Numbered from the stretch's first letter, positions 8,296 through 17,073 are shown. The stretch: DNA of 64,000 nucleotides from Pseudomonas urmiensis (GCF_014268815.2 NZ_JABWRE020000001.1:4593001-4657000), one strand, 5' to 3'. Translations and numbers: made by a program. Notes: a model not told the origin generated them from the letters alone.

Positions 8296-8501
8296 TCTGG
8301 AATCTCCAGGTTCGGAATCTTGCCAGCAGGCTATCAGTGCAATGTAGTTGGCGAACCTATCAAAAATGCCAGGTCGATGGACCGGGCCGAAGTGGGGGTG
8401 CTATCAAAAAGCGCCCAGTTCAACAGTGAAGGTGCTGGTTAAAAAACAGACAAAAGCCTCTAGCCCATGAACGGCAATGGCTCCAGCGCTAACCCAACAC
8501 C

Positions 8502-8536
8502 TTATCCACAGAGCAACCAACAGAGTTTGTAGACAA
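8502..8536. repeat. 35-bp imperfect palindrome, copy 2
   Basis: Left arm TTATCCACAGAG, centre CCAACAGAG, right end TTTGTAGACAA. One base different from copy 1, as expected from the duplication of the surrounding block. Confidence 0.7.
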
Positions 8537-8684
8537 CTGTTGCCACGACCAAACGGTGCTGTGGATAACAGGGATAAGCACCTATTTCCTATTGGTATCC
8601 AGCCCATTAGAGAGTGGTTGATCAATTAATGAGCAATCACGCGCGCACGTTGACACCCGGGGGCTGTAGGGATCATCGAACAGT

Positions 8685-8719
8685 TTATCCACAAGAGCGC
8701 TAACAGTGTTTGTGGGTAA
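8685..8719. repeat. 35-bp imperfect palindrome, copy 3
   Basis: Left arm TTATCCACAAGAG, centre TAACAGTG, right end TTTGTGGGTAA. This is the most symmetric copy: TTATCCACAA against the complement TTACCCACAA. Confidence 0.7.
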
Positions 8720-8896
8720 TTTCAGGCGAACGCAGTTGAGCGCGAAAAACTAGGGGGGTAACTGGGGCTGCTTTGCAGCCTGCGATGGGCCGCACAGCGG
8801 ACCCATTGGCCGTAAGTGACAGGCCTTATTTGATCATTTTTTACTCAATCTCCTGAAGGCCCCGTGATCTGAGGGTTTGAGCAATGCGCAAACACT

Positions 8897-8931
8897 TTAT
8901 CCACAGAGGGGCCAACAGTCTTTGTGCACAA
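8897..8931. repeat. 35-bp imperfect palindrome, copy 4
   Basis: Left arm TTATCCACAGAG, centre CCAACAGTC, right end TTTGTGCACAA, ending 5 bp before the stop codon of etfB. It could form the 3' hairpin of the dgc transcript. Confidence 0.7.
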
Positions 8932-8935
8932 CCCT

Positions 8936-9706
8936 TCAGCGTAAGACCCCCTCCTCCACCAGCAGCTTGAGAATAGCCTCGGCCCCTTCCTGTGGAGAAA
9001 CATCCTTGAGCACCTTGCCGCCGCCGCCACTGGCCTTGGCTGTAGCGGCCTTCATGCGGTCTGCACCGCTCTTGGCCTTGATCACCTTGAGCCGCTTGGG
9101 CCGAGGTCTAGCGGGCTGCAGCTCGGCACCGGTTAGCAGCTCATCCTCGACCACCGCCACGTTCCGCGCAGCCAACACACCCCGCCGCGCCGGGCCAAAA
9201 GCACTCTGTCGCGGATTTGGCGCAGCGTTATCCACAGTCGCCAGCAACGGCAGGCGTACTTTCAAACGACGCCGCTGGCCCCGCGGCAGGGCTTGCAGTA
9301 CCTGGGCGGTGCCATTGTCGATCGACTCTACTTCTGCCAGCCCCACGATCAGCGGCCAACCGAGCTTCTCCGCCAACAAGAACGGCAACATCCCCGAACC
9401 TTCGCCGGTTTCCGCCTGGCTGCCGGTGAGCACTAACTGGGCGCCAGCATCACGCAGGTAATCCCCGAGCACGCCCAGCACATCGGCCCCAGCGGGCTGC
9501 TCCAGCACATCCAGATGGTCCAATCCCATACCCAGATAGGCACGCAGTGCCTCTTCCCGAGGGTCGCCGGCATGCACGACCTGCAAGTTATCCCCAGCCA
9601 GTTGCAAACCCAGCTCCACGGCACGCGCGTCCTGTTCGGCGCGGCGGGTGCGGCCGGAGCTTGGGTGGGCGCCGATGGAGACCAGGCTGATGACTTTCGT
9701 ACTCAT
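8936..9706 (-). CDS. etfB: Electron transfer flavoprotein, beta subunit (dimethylglycine cluster)
   Basis: A 256-residue ETF beta subunit, partner of the alpha subunit encoded just upstream. It should accept electrons from the DgcA/DgcB dimethylglycine demethylase and send them to the quinone pool. The typical adenine-nucleotide binding region is present (LTGSQAETGEGSGMLP, LGWPLIVG). The ATG at 9706 is preferred over 9712 because AGGG lies 7 bp before it. It is the last gene of the leftward dgc operon and starts 10 bp after etfA. A Lys/Ala-rich C-terminal extension (GADRMKAATAKASGGGGK) follows the core. Confidence 0.92.
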   Translation of the reverse strand: MSTKVISLVSIGAHPSSGRTRRAEQDARAVELGLQLAGDNLQVVHAGDPREEALRAYLGMGLDHLDVLEQPAGADVLGVLGDYLRDAGAQLVLTGSQAETGEGSGMLPFLLAEKLGWPLIVGLAEVESIDNGTAQVLQALPRGQRRRLKVRLPLLATVDNAAPNPRQSAFGPARRGVLAARNVAVVEDELLTGAELQPARPRPKRLKVIKAKSGADRMKAATAKASGGGGKVLKDVSPQEGAEAILKLLVEEGVLR

Positions 9707-9716
9707 GCTCATGCCC

Positions 9717-10949
9717 TTATGCCGCGTCGCGCTGGCCGGCGCTGCGGAAGTTGTCCACAGCCTCGATCAGTGCCTGAAGAATCGCCGCGCTGTCGCCAAT
9801 TACCGACAGGTCAGCCCGTTTGATCATGTCACAGCCGGGGTCCATGTTGATCGCCACCACCTTGTCGCAGGCGCCGATGCCCTGCAGGTGCTGGATTGCG
9901 CCAGAGATACCCACAGCCACGTAGACCCGCGCAGTAACCCAGGTACCGGTAGCGCCGACCTGACGGTTACGCGGCATGAAGCCGTCGTCCACCGCCACCC
10001 GCGAGGCGCCTTCGGTGGCGCCGAGGGCGGCAGTGGCCCTGTGGAAAAGCGCCCAATCCTTGACGCCGTTGCCGCCAGAGACGATGAACTCGGATTCGGC
10101 CATGGCGATCGCAGCAGGGTCGACCGCCACCGGGCCTAAGTCTTCAATCCGCGACAGGCTGCGCGCAACGCTTGTGGACAACTCGACCGGCAACGCTTCG
10201 TGACGGGTCTCGTTAACCGGTTCGGCGCATTCGGCACCAGCCAGGATCAAGCGGGCGATGCCGCGCTGCAGGTCCTGCTGGCCGGAGCCGGCGCGGCCGA
10301 TGCATTGGCCATCCTTGACTTGCCAAACCCGCGTCGCCGGGCGCTCGCCCAGGGCCGCGCCGAGGCGCCGACCCAGTTCGCCGCCACCGGTACGGCTGTC
10401 GGGCAGCAGCCAATGGCGCGGGGTGAACTGGTTATCCACAGCGCGCAGGCCTTGCACCAGTTGCTCCGGGGCATAGCCCTGGAACGCTTCACCGTCGATG
10501 ACCAGCAGACGATCAACCCCGGCTGTGGAAAAGTTGTTTTCCTTGTGTTCGCCAAAGACGATGGCCAGCACCGCCCCCTCGCTGCCCGCCAGGCTGTGGG
10601 CCAGGCCCAGCAAGTCGCGGTCGTGGCTGCCGAGGCGACCACCGACCATGTCCGGCACTACGGCGATGTAGAAGGCAGGGTCGGCCACCTGATGCAGCGG
10701 CAGCTGCACTTCGGCTGCCGCGCTGCGCCGCCCGCCGACACCTGTGCCCTGCTGGGCACCGCTGCGGTCGAGGCGCTTGAGGCCGCTGGGGCCGATGAAC
10801 CCTGCGGCAATCGCGTGCGGGTTCTTGCGCAGGATGCCGTTAGGCCCCATCCAGCTGGTCGGTTGCGTCTGCATCGCCGCATGCAGCGGGTGCAGGCGGT
10901 TGCGGGCGATCCACTCAGCGCGTGGGTCGCGGCGGATGATGTCGCTCAT
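9717..10949 (-). CDS. etfA: Electron transfer flavoprotein, alpha subunit with N-terminal extension
   Basis: A 410-residue ETF alpha subunit. The C-terminal FAD-binding signature is intact (VAVGISGAIQHLQG, AINMDPGCDMIKRADLSVIGD). Ordinary ETF alpha proteins are about 310 residues; here some 70 extra residues precede the domain, including HPLHAAMQTQPTSWMGPNG and ILRKNPHAIAAGFIGP. The start ATG overlaps the dgcB stop by one base, so translation is probably coupled. Its position points to a dedicated role with DgcA/DgcB rather than general fatty acid oxidation. Confidence 0.92.
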   Translation of the reverse strand: MSDIIRRDPRAEWIARNRLHPLHAAMQTQPTSWMGPNGILRKNPHAIAAGFIGPSGLKRLDRSGAQQGTGVGGRRSAAAEVQLPLHQVADPAFYIAVVPDMVGGRLGSHDRDLLGLAHSLAGSEGAVLAIVFGEHKENNFSTAGVDRLLVIDGEAFQGYAPEQLVQGLRAVDNQFTPRHWLLPDSRTGGGELGRRLGAALGERPATRVWQVKDGQCIGRAGSGQQDLQRGIARLILAGAECAEPVNETRHEALPVELSTSVARSLSRIEDLGPVAVDPAAIAMAESEFIVSGGNGVKDWALFHRATAALGATEGASRVAVDDGFMPRNRQVGATGTWVTARVYVAVGISGAIQHLQGIGACDKVVAINMDPGCDMIKRADLSVIGDSAAILQALIEAVDNFRSAGQRDAA

Positions 10950-12898
10950 CAGTGCACCTCCGCAGGTTCACGTTTGGCTACTGGGGGCTTTGCGGCGGGG
11001 GCGTCGTCTTCGATCAGCACGTCAGCCACCAATTCGGCGAGATCCTTGATTTGTGGGCGCGGCTCGACCACGCCTTCGAGCATTGCCGTGCACTGTGGAC
11101 AACCCACGGCCACCAGCTGCGCCTCGGTCTCGCGGATATCGTCCATGCGCATGTCTGGGATCCGTTGCTTGCCCGGAATGTCAGTGATCGGCGCGCCGCC
11201 GCCACCGCCACAGCAGCGTGAACGGAAGCCCGAGCGTTGCATCTCGCGCACCTCGATGCCGAGCGCCTTGAGCACTGCGCGGGGTGCTTCGTACTCGCCA
11301 TTGTAGCGGCCCAGGTAGCACGGGTCGTGATAGGTCACGCTGCCGCTTTTGTGCTGACCGAGGTTGAGTTTGTTGGCGGCAATCAACTCGGCGATGTAGG
11401 TGCTGTGGTGCTGCACCTGGTAGTCACCACCAAGGGCGCCGTACTCGTTTTTCAGCACATGGAAGCTGTGCGGGTCGCAGGTGACGATGCGCTGGAAGCG
11501 GTACTTGGCAAGCGTCTGGATATTGCGCTTGGCCAGCAGCTGGAAGGTTGCTTCATCGCCCAGACGGCGGGCCACATCGCCACTGTCGCGCTCTTCCAGG
11601 CCGAGCACGGCAAAGTCCACACCGGAGGCCTTGAGTACTTTGACGAAGGCGCGCAGGGTGCGTTGATTGCGCATGTCGAAGGCGCCATCACCGACCCAGA
11701 ACAGCACGTCGGTGCTCTGCACATCCGCCAGCAATTGCATGTTCAGGTCGGCGGCCCAGTTCATCCGCCCGCCCGGGTTGAAGCCGCCAGGGTTGTCGGT
11801 GGCGATCAGGTTGTCGAGCACCTCGGCGCCTTTGTTCGGGGTCGCGCCCTTCTCCAGGGTCAGGTGACGACGCATGTCGACGATGGCATCGACGTGCTCG
11901 ATCATCATCGGGCACTCCTCGACGCAGGCACGGCAGGTGGTGCACGACCACAGGGTTTCGGCGTCGACCAGGCCATTGACGATCGGCTGGTGCGGATGGC
12001 CGCCATGCTCGCCAATGGGCTTGCCTGGATACGGGCTGCCCGCGAACGTGGCATCGGTGCCACCGGCCAGGCCAATGACCATGTCCTGGATGAGTTTTTT
12101 CGGGTTCAGCGGCTGGCCTGCGGCGAACGCCGGGCACATGGCCTCACACTTACCGCACTGCACGCAAGCGTCGAAACCGAGCAGTTGGTTCCAGGTGAAA
12201 TCGACTGGCTTTTCGACCCCCAGCGGTGCGTTGGGGTCTTCCAGATCGAGCGGCTTCAGGCCAGTGGAACGGCCACCGCCGAAGCGCTCGGCGCGCCGGT
12301 GCCAGGCCAGGTGCAGGGCGCCAGCGAAGGCGTGCTTCATCGGCCCGCCCCAGGTCATGCCGAAGAACAGCTCCGACACACCCCACAGCACACCCAGGCC
12401 AAGCACGCCGACCATCACCCAGCCACCGGTGCCGGCAGGCAGGATGCCGGCAACCGGCAAGGTGGCGATGAAGAAGCTGGCGGCGAACACCAGCAGGCTC
12501 TTGGGCAAGCGCATCCACGGGCCCTTGGACAGGCGCGCAGGTGGATTGAGGCGACGTTTGAAGACGAAGATGGCGCCAGTGAACATGATCACCGTGGCCA
12601 CCAGCAACCCGTAGCCGAGGATCTTGCTCTGCAGGCCAAAGCCGTGCACCAGGATCGCCAAAGCGGCCGACAGGACAAAGCCGCCGGCCGTGGCCACGTG
12701 GGTCTTGGACATGTACTTGTCGCGCTCGACCACGTGGTGCAAATCGACCAGATAACGGCGCGGCATGGCCAGCAACCCGCCGAGCAGGTTGACCTTGGAC
12801 GGTCGCCCGCGGCGCCACATGCGCACCCGGCGCACGGCGCCGAGCACTGCCAGCGCAAGGGCAGCGAACAGCAGGATGGGTAGAAGGGTGTTCAACAT
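10949..12898 (-). CDS. dgcB: Dimethylglycine demethylase subunit, membrane Fe-S oxidoreductase
   Basis: A 649-residue protein of the heterodisulfide-reductase-like type. Several N-terminal transmembrane segments (within about 1-190) precede two 4Fe-4S motifs, CVQCGKCEAMCP and CTTCRACVEECP. Two cysteine-rich CCG-type segments follow (YHDPCYLGRYNGEYE, RCCGGGGGAP and GCPQC). The start at 12898 is chosen because MLNTLLPILLF begins the membrane segment and GGGAG precedes it. It should pass electrons from DgcA toward ETF or quinone at the membrane. A REP pair separates it from dgcA. Confidence 0.93.
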   Translation of the reverse strand: MLNTLLPILLFAALALAVLGAVRRVRMWRRGRPSKVNLLGGLLAMPRRYLVDLHHVVERDKYMSKTHVATAGGFVLSAALAILVHGFGLQSKILGYGLLVATVIMFTGAIFVFKRRLNPPARLSKGPWMRLPKSLLVFAASFFIATLPVAGILPAGTGGWVMVGVLGLGVLWGVSELFFGMTWGGPMKHAFAGALHLAWHRRAERFGGGRSTGLKPLDLEDPNAPLGVEKPVDFTWNQLLGFDACVQCGKCEAMCPAFAAGQPLNPKKLIQDMVIGLAGGTDATFAGSPYPGKPIGEHGGHPHQPIVNGLVDAETLWSCTTCRACVEECPMMIEHVDAIVDMRRHLTLEKGATPNKGAEVLDNLIATDNPGGFNPGGRMNWAADLNMQLLADVQSTDVLFWVGDGAFDMRNQRTLRAFVKVLKASGVDFAVLGLEERDSGDVARRLGDEATFQLLAKRNIQTLAKYRFQRIVTCDPHSFHVLKNEYGALGGDYQVQHHSTYIAELIAANKLNLGQHKSGSVTYHDPCYLGRYNGEYEAPRAVLKALGIEVREMQRSGFRSRCCGGGGGAPITDIPGKQRIPDMRMDDIRETEAQLVAVGCPQCTAMLEGVVEPRPQIKDLAELVADVLIEDDAPAAKPPVAKREPAEVH

Positions 12899-12954
12899 GG
12901 GAGGCTCCCACAACTGCGGTTGCAAGGGTTCGCCCGACCTTTGGGAGGAGCTGC

Positions 12955-13041
12955 GTGGGAGCGGGCTTGCCCCGCGATAGCGTGCGACCAGACAACGATG
13001 TCCATCACGCTGACGCTATCGCGGGGCAAGCCCGCTCCCAC
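12955..13041. repeat. Inverted REP pair between dgcA and dgcB
   Basis: Two perfect 29-bp inverted arms (12955-12983 and 13013-13041) of the GCGGGCTTGCCCCGC type lie in the gap between two genes that should be cotranscribed. Confidence 0.9.
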
Positions 13042-13077
13042 GCCGTCGCCCCAGAGGCGAGGCGCATCACCGGACGA

Positions 13078-15138
13078 TCAAAAGTCCTTGCACAGGCGCA
13101 AGGCGTCGTAGATCGCCGCATGCACGTTGCGTTGGGCCACGCAGTCGCCGATGCGGTACAGCAAGTAGCCTTCGCCCGGCTGGCTGAGGATCGGCTGCGG
13201 CTTGATGGCAAACAGCGCCTCCACGTCGATCTGGCCCTTGTTGCGCGAGTCTTCCTTGAGCGCGTAGTACAGCGCCTCGTCAGGCCGCACGCCGTTTTCG
13301 ATCACCACCTGGTCGACCACCCGCTCCTCTTTGGCGCCGGTGTACTCGTTCTCCAGCACTGCCACCAGCTTGTCGCCCTCGCGGTAGACCTTGTCCAGCA
13401 TCAGGTCGCCGGTCATGATCACTTCCTTGGGGTACATGCTGCGGTAGTAGGTCGGGAAGCTGGTGCCGCCAATGGCCACGCCCGGCTTGATGTCGTCGGT
13501 GACGATCTCGACCTGAGAACCTTTGTCTGCCAGGAAGTCCGCTGTCGACATACCGGTGAATTCGCAGATGGTGTCGTACACCAGCACGTTCTTGCCCGGC
13601 GCAACCTTGCCGTCGAGCACGTCCCAACTGCTCACCACCAGCCCTTCGGCAGCGCCCCAGTGCTCGTTCTGCTCGACGAACGGATGACCGCCCACCGCCA
13701 GCACGATCACATCCGGACGCAGGTCCTGGATAGCCGCCACGTCTGCTGCCGTGCCCAAGCGCAGGTCGATCTTCAAGCGGGCGAACTCCAGCTGATACCA
13801 GCGGGTGATACCGGCAATCTGATCGCGCTGCGGAGCCTTGGCGGCAATGGTGATCTGCCCGCCGATCTGTTCTTTCTTCTCGAACACGGTGACGTCATGT
13901 CCACGCTCGGCGGCCACCCGGGCGGCCTCCATACCCGCAGGACCGGCGCCAACCACCACCACCTTGCGTTTAGGCCCGGTGGATTTTTCGATAATGTGCG
14001 GCACGCCCATGTATTCACGGGAGGTCGCGGCGTTCTGGATGCACAGCACATCCAGGCCTTGGTACTGACGGTCGATGCAGTAGTTGGCACCGACGCACTG
14101 CTTGATCTGGTCGACCTGACCCATCTTGATCTTGGCGATCAGGTGCGGGTCGGCGATGTGCGCACGGGTCATGCCGACCATGTCGACATAGCCGCCTTCG
14201 AGGATGCGCGTGGCTTGGTTCGGATCCTTGATGTTCTGCGCGTGCAGTACCGGGACCTTGACCACCTCTTTGATGCCAGCCGCCAGGTGCAGGAACGGCT
14301 CCGGCGGATAGCTCATGTTGGGGATGACGTTGGCCAGGGTGTTGTGGGTGTCGCAGCCCGAACCGATCACGCCGAAGAAGTCGAGCATGCCGGTGGCGTC
14401 GTAATACGCGGCGATCTGCTTCATGTCCTCGTGGCTGAGGCCATCGGGGTGGAACTCGTCACCGCAGATACGCATCCCCACGCAGAAGTCGTCACCAACC
14501 TCGGCGCGCACCGCCTTGAGCACTTCCAGGCCAAATTTCATCCGGCCTTCGAAGCTGCCGCCCCATTCGTCGGTACGCTTGTTGACCCGTGGGCTCCAGA
14601 ACTGGTCGATCATGTGCTGGTGCACGGCCGACAGCTCAACGCCATCCAGGCCGCCTTCTTTGGCACGACGCGCAGCTTGCGCGTAGTTGCCGATCACCCG
14701 CCAGATCTCTTCCGGTTCGATGGTCTTGCAGGTGGCGCGGTGCACCGGTTCACGGATGCCCGACGGCGACATCAGGGTCGGCCAGTTGAAGCCATCCCAG
14801 CGCGAGCGGCGGCCCATGTGGGTAATCTGGATCATGATCTTGGCGCCATGCTTGTGCATGGCGTCGGCCAGGTTCTGGAAGTGCGGAATAATGCGGTCGG
14901 TCGACAGGTTGACCGATGACCACCATTCTTGCGGGCTGTCGATGGCCACCACCGACGAGCCGCCGCAGATGGCCAGGCCGATGCCGCCCTTGGCCTTCTC
15001 TTCGTAGTATTTGACGTAGCGGTCGGTGGTCATGCCGCCATCAGTGGCATACACCTCGGCGTGCGCGGTGCTCAGCACACGGTTGCGGATGGTCAGTTTG
15101 CCGATCTGGATCGGCTGGAACATTGCTTCGAAGGCCAT
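13078..15138 (-). CDS. dgcA: Dimethylglycine demethylase, flavin/Fe-S subunit
   Basis: A 686-residue enzyme of the trimethylamine dehydrogenase/2,4-dienoyl-CoA reductase type. The N-terminal FMN barrel (about 1-370) carries FQPIQIGKLTIRNRVL and WSPRVNKRTDEWGG. A 4Fe-4S cluster segment follows (CVGANYC, VLCIQNA), then a pyridine-nucleotide/FAD fold with GAGPAGMEAARVAAERG and EKKEQIGGQ. In Pseudomonas this gene is needed to turn dimethylglycine into sarcosine. It is followed by dgcB and the ETF genes and preceded by the DUF5943-type gene 15 bp upstream. Confidence 0.95.
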   Translation of the reverse strand: MAFEAMFQPIQIGKLTIRNRVLSTAHAEVYATDGGMTTDRYVKYYEEKAKGGIGLAICGGSSVVAIDSPQEWWSSVNLSTDRIIPHFQNLADAMHKHGAKIMIQITHMGRRSRWDGFNWPTLMSPSGIREPVHRATCKTIEPEEIWRVIGNYAQAARRAKEGGLDGVELSAVHQHMIDQFWSPRVNKRTDEWGGSFEGRMKFGLEVLKAVRAEVGDDFCVGMRICGDEFHPDGLSHEDMKQIAAYYDATGMLDFFGVIGSGCDTHNTLANVIPNMSYPPEPFLHLAAGIKEVVKVPVLHAQNIKDPNQATRILEGGYVDMVGMTRAHIADPHLIAKIKMGQVDQIKQCVGANYCIDRQYQGLDVLCIQNAATSREYMGVPHIIEKSTGPKRKVVVVGAGPAGMEAARVAAERGHDVTVFEKKEQIGGQITIAAKAPQRDQIAGITRWYQLEFARLKIDLRLGTAADVAAIQDLRPDVIVLAVGGHPFVEQNEHWGAAEGLVVSSWDVLDGKVAPGKNVLVYDTICEFTGMSTADFLADKGSQVEIVTDDIKPGVAIGGTSFPTYYRSMYPKEVIMTGDLMLDKVYREGDKLVAVLENEYTGAKEERVVDQVVIENGVRPDEALYYALKEDSRNKGQIDVEALFAIKPQPILSQPGEGYLLYRIGDCVAQRNVHAAIYDALRLCKDF

Positions 15139-15153
15139 GACGCTCTCTCCGGC

Positions 15154-15684
15154 TTACAACGGTCTTGTAACGAACAGGCCATCTTCGTGGCCCTCTTCCG
15201 AACCGCCATAGACCTGCTCGGCCACAGTGCGGATCGAGCTGCCGCGGGCAGCGAGAATCTGGTCCATGGCGCCGGCAAACCAGCCAGTGAACATGTAGTC
15301 GACTTTGCGCCCGACCTTGCCGTACACGTAGACGAACGCCGAGTGCTTGAGCTTGACGCTGCAGGTGCCCTTGTCCAGGTCGATGTCCTGGATCTCGAAC
15401 AGGCCCCAGCCGCGTTGCGACAGCCGCTTCATGTAGTGCTCGAACACCGCCACCCCTTCCAGGCCATGGCATTCGGCTTCCTTTTCACACCAGTGCCAGG
15501 CCGACTTGTAGCCCGCCTTGTAGAGGATCTCGGCGTAGGCGTCGGTGCCCAGCACTTCCTCGATGCCCATATGGTTGTTGACGAAGAAATGCCGTGGCAC
15601 ATACAGCATCGGCAGGGCGTCGCTGGTCCAGACACCGGTCTCGCTGTCGACTTCGATAGGCAATTGCGGGGCGATCTTAGCCAT
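15154..15684 (-). CDS. DUF5943-type protein of the dimethylglycine cluster
   Basis: A 176-residue soluble protein beginning MAKIAPQLPIEVD. It has no signal peptide or membrane segment. It contains the phrases FFVNNHMGIEEVLG, WHWCEKEAECHG and GWGLFEIQDIDLDKG, like the V4R-related DUF5943 proteins encoded next to dgcA in pseudomonads. Spacing of 15 bp to dgcA puts it in the same operon, as first gene. The function is unknown. Small-molecule or metal binding by the His/Cys pair is only a guess. Confidence 0.8.
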   Translation of the reverse strand: MAKIAPQLPIEVDSETGVWTSDALPMLYVPRHFFVNNHMGIEEVLGTDAYAEILYKAGYKSAWHWCEKEAECHGLEGVAVFEHYMKRLSQRGWGLFEIQDIDLDKGTCSVKLKHSAFVYVYGKVGRKVDYMFTGWFAGAMDQILAARGSSIRTVAEQVYGGSEEGHEDGLFVTRPL

Positions 15685-15811
15685 GGAAACTTAACTCCAT
15701 AAAAAATGTTCGATTCGATCAAAAGCCGCGTTGGCTCATGCTTTTATAAACAGCCGCTGTGAGTGCTGTTGGGTCGCAGCGATCGGCGCGCGCAGTAGGC
15801 CCCAGCAGTGC

Positions 15812-16789
15812 TCACTCGCCCCAGACGTCCTTGAGGACACTGACCCAGTTCTCGCCCATGATCTTGCGCACCACGCGCTCGGGGTGGCCGCGCTTGAGCA
15901 AGGTCTCGGTGAGGTTGGGGAACTCGCCCACAGTGCGAATGCCCAGCGGGTTGATGATCTTGCCGAAGTTGGTCAGGCGACGGGCGTAGCCCTTGTCGTG
16001 GGTCAGGTACTCGAAGAAGTCCTGGCCGTGACCCTGGGTGAAGTCGGTGCCAATGCCGATGGCGTCTTCACCGACGATGTTCATGGTGTACTCGATGGCT
16101 TCGGCGTAGTCGTCGATGGTCGAATCGATGCCCTTGGCCAGGAACGGCGCAAACATGGTCACGCCAACGAAGCCGCCGTGGTCGGCGATGAACTTCAGTT
16201 CTTCATCAGACTTGTTGCGCGGGTGTTCTTTGAGGCCCGAAGGCAGGCAGTGCGAGTAGCAGACGGGCTTTTTCGATTCGAGGATGACCTCTTCAGAGGT
16301 CTTGGAACCGACGTGGGACAGGTCGCACATGATGCCGACACGGTTCATCTCAGCGACGATCTCGCGGCCAAAGCCCGACAGGCCGCCATCGCGCTCGTAG
16401 CAACCGGTGCCGACCAGGTTCTGGGTGTTGTAGCACATCTGCACGATGCCCACGCCCAGCTGCTTGAACACGTCGACGTAGGCGATCTGGTCTTCGAAGG
16501 CGTGAGCGTTCTGGAAGCCGAAGAGGATGCCGGTCTTGCCCAGCTCCTTGGCCTTGCGGATGTCGGCGGTGGTGCGCACCGGCATCACCAGGTCGCTGTT
16601 GTCACGAATCAGCTTCTGGCTGGAGGCGATGTTGTCGACGGTGGCCTTGAACCCTTCCCAAACCGACACCGTGCAGTTGGCGGCCGTCAGGCCGCCTTTG
16701 CGCATGTCTTCGAACAGCTCGCGGTTCCACTTGGCGATGATCAGGCCATCGATGACGATGCTGTCGGCGTGTAATTCGGCTGGGCTCAT
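15812..16789 (-). CDS. Membrane (renal) dipeptidase family protein of the dimethylglycine cluster
   Basis: A 325-residue peptidase family M19 protein. ATG at 16789 is preferred because AGGGGA precedes it and the upstream in-frame extension is not conserved-looking. Metal-site features are visible: DSIVIDGLIIAKWN near the start, GFQNAHAFED, DLSHVG, YSHCLPS and GIGTDFTQGHG. In P. aeruginosa the equivalent gene lies next to the dgc operon and belongs to the GbdR regulon. M19 enzymes hydrolyse dipeptides or related amides. A betaine- or sarcosine-like substrate is possible but not shown. Confidence 0.9.
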   Translation of the reverse strand: MSPAELHADSIVIDGLIIAKWNRELFEDMRKGGLTAANCTVSVWEGFKATVDNIASSQKLIRDNSDLVMPVRTTADIRKAKELGKTGILFGFQNAHAFEDQIAYVDVFKQLGVGIVQMCYNTQNLVGTGCYERDGGLSGFGREIVAEMNRVGIMCDLSHVGSKTSEEVILESKKPVCYSHCLPSGLKEHPRNKSDEELKFIADHGGFVGVTMFAPFLAKGIDSTIDDYAEAIEYTMNIVGEDAIGIGTDFTQGHGQDFFEYLTHDKGYARRLTNFGKIINPLGIRTVGEFPNLTETLLKRGHPERVVRKIMGENWVSVLKDVWGE

Positions 16790-17073
16790 CAGGCTGTCCC
16801 CTTTTATTGACTTGGTCTGCGCCGAACGTTGTGTCGGCGCTTTGGGGCCAGCATATGCCTGCGCGACCGGGGAGCCGGATGCAAAAACGACAGGGGGTTT
16901 GCCGAAAGCGTCAATCCGCGACAAGTGCCCTGCGCCGCACCCTGCGGTGTTGAGAGCGACTCTCGATAAGGGCATTTTCTGAACTTGATGAACATTTCGT
17001 CAGAGAGCTATCGTCCGCAGCCGGGCTGAGCGAGAATCAGCCCCGATTGCTCAGTCGGGTGAGGAGAAAACCG

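Larger units (their letters stand above)
8296..8935. other. Intergenic region between RHS gene and etfB, rich in palindromic repeats
   Basis: No gene is seen in 640 bp. It holds the second copy of the RHS upstream block (8296-8570) and three 35-bp palindromes (8502-8536, 8685-8719, 8897-8931). It also has perfect DnaA-box sequences at 8502, 8560 (inverted), 8685 and 8897, and a hairpin-like TGCTTTGCAGC region near 8770. Confidence 0.6.

Noticed and set aside
8502..8905. Cluster of perfect DnaA boxes as a possible replication origin or titration site
   Set aside because: No dnaA, dnaN, AT-rich unwinding element or plasmid replication gene is near. The boxes are parts of the 35-bp palindromes, so a repeat family explains them better.
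5361..8935. Transposon or prophage carrying the RHS genes
   Set aside because: No transposase, integrase or terminal inverted repeats with target duplication; the long direct repeats are explained by homologous recombination.
11237..12883. 548-residue open frame antisense to dgcB
   Set aside because: No ribosome site or recognisable motif; dgcB on the other strand has all its iron-sulfur motifs.
12955..14919. 654-residue open frame antisense to dgcA
   Set aside because: It starts inside a REP element and mirrors dgcA codons; composition is typical of a complement frame.
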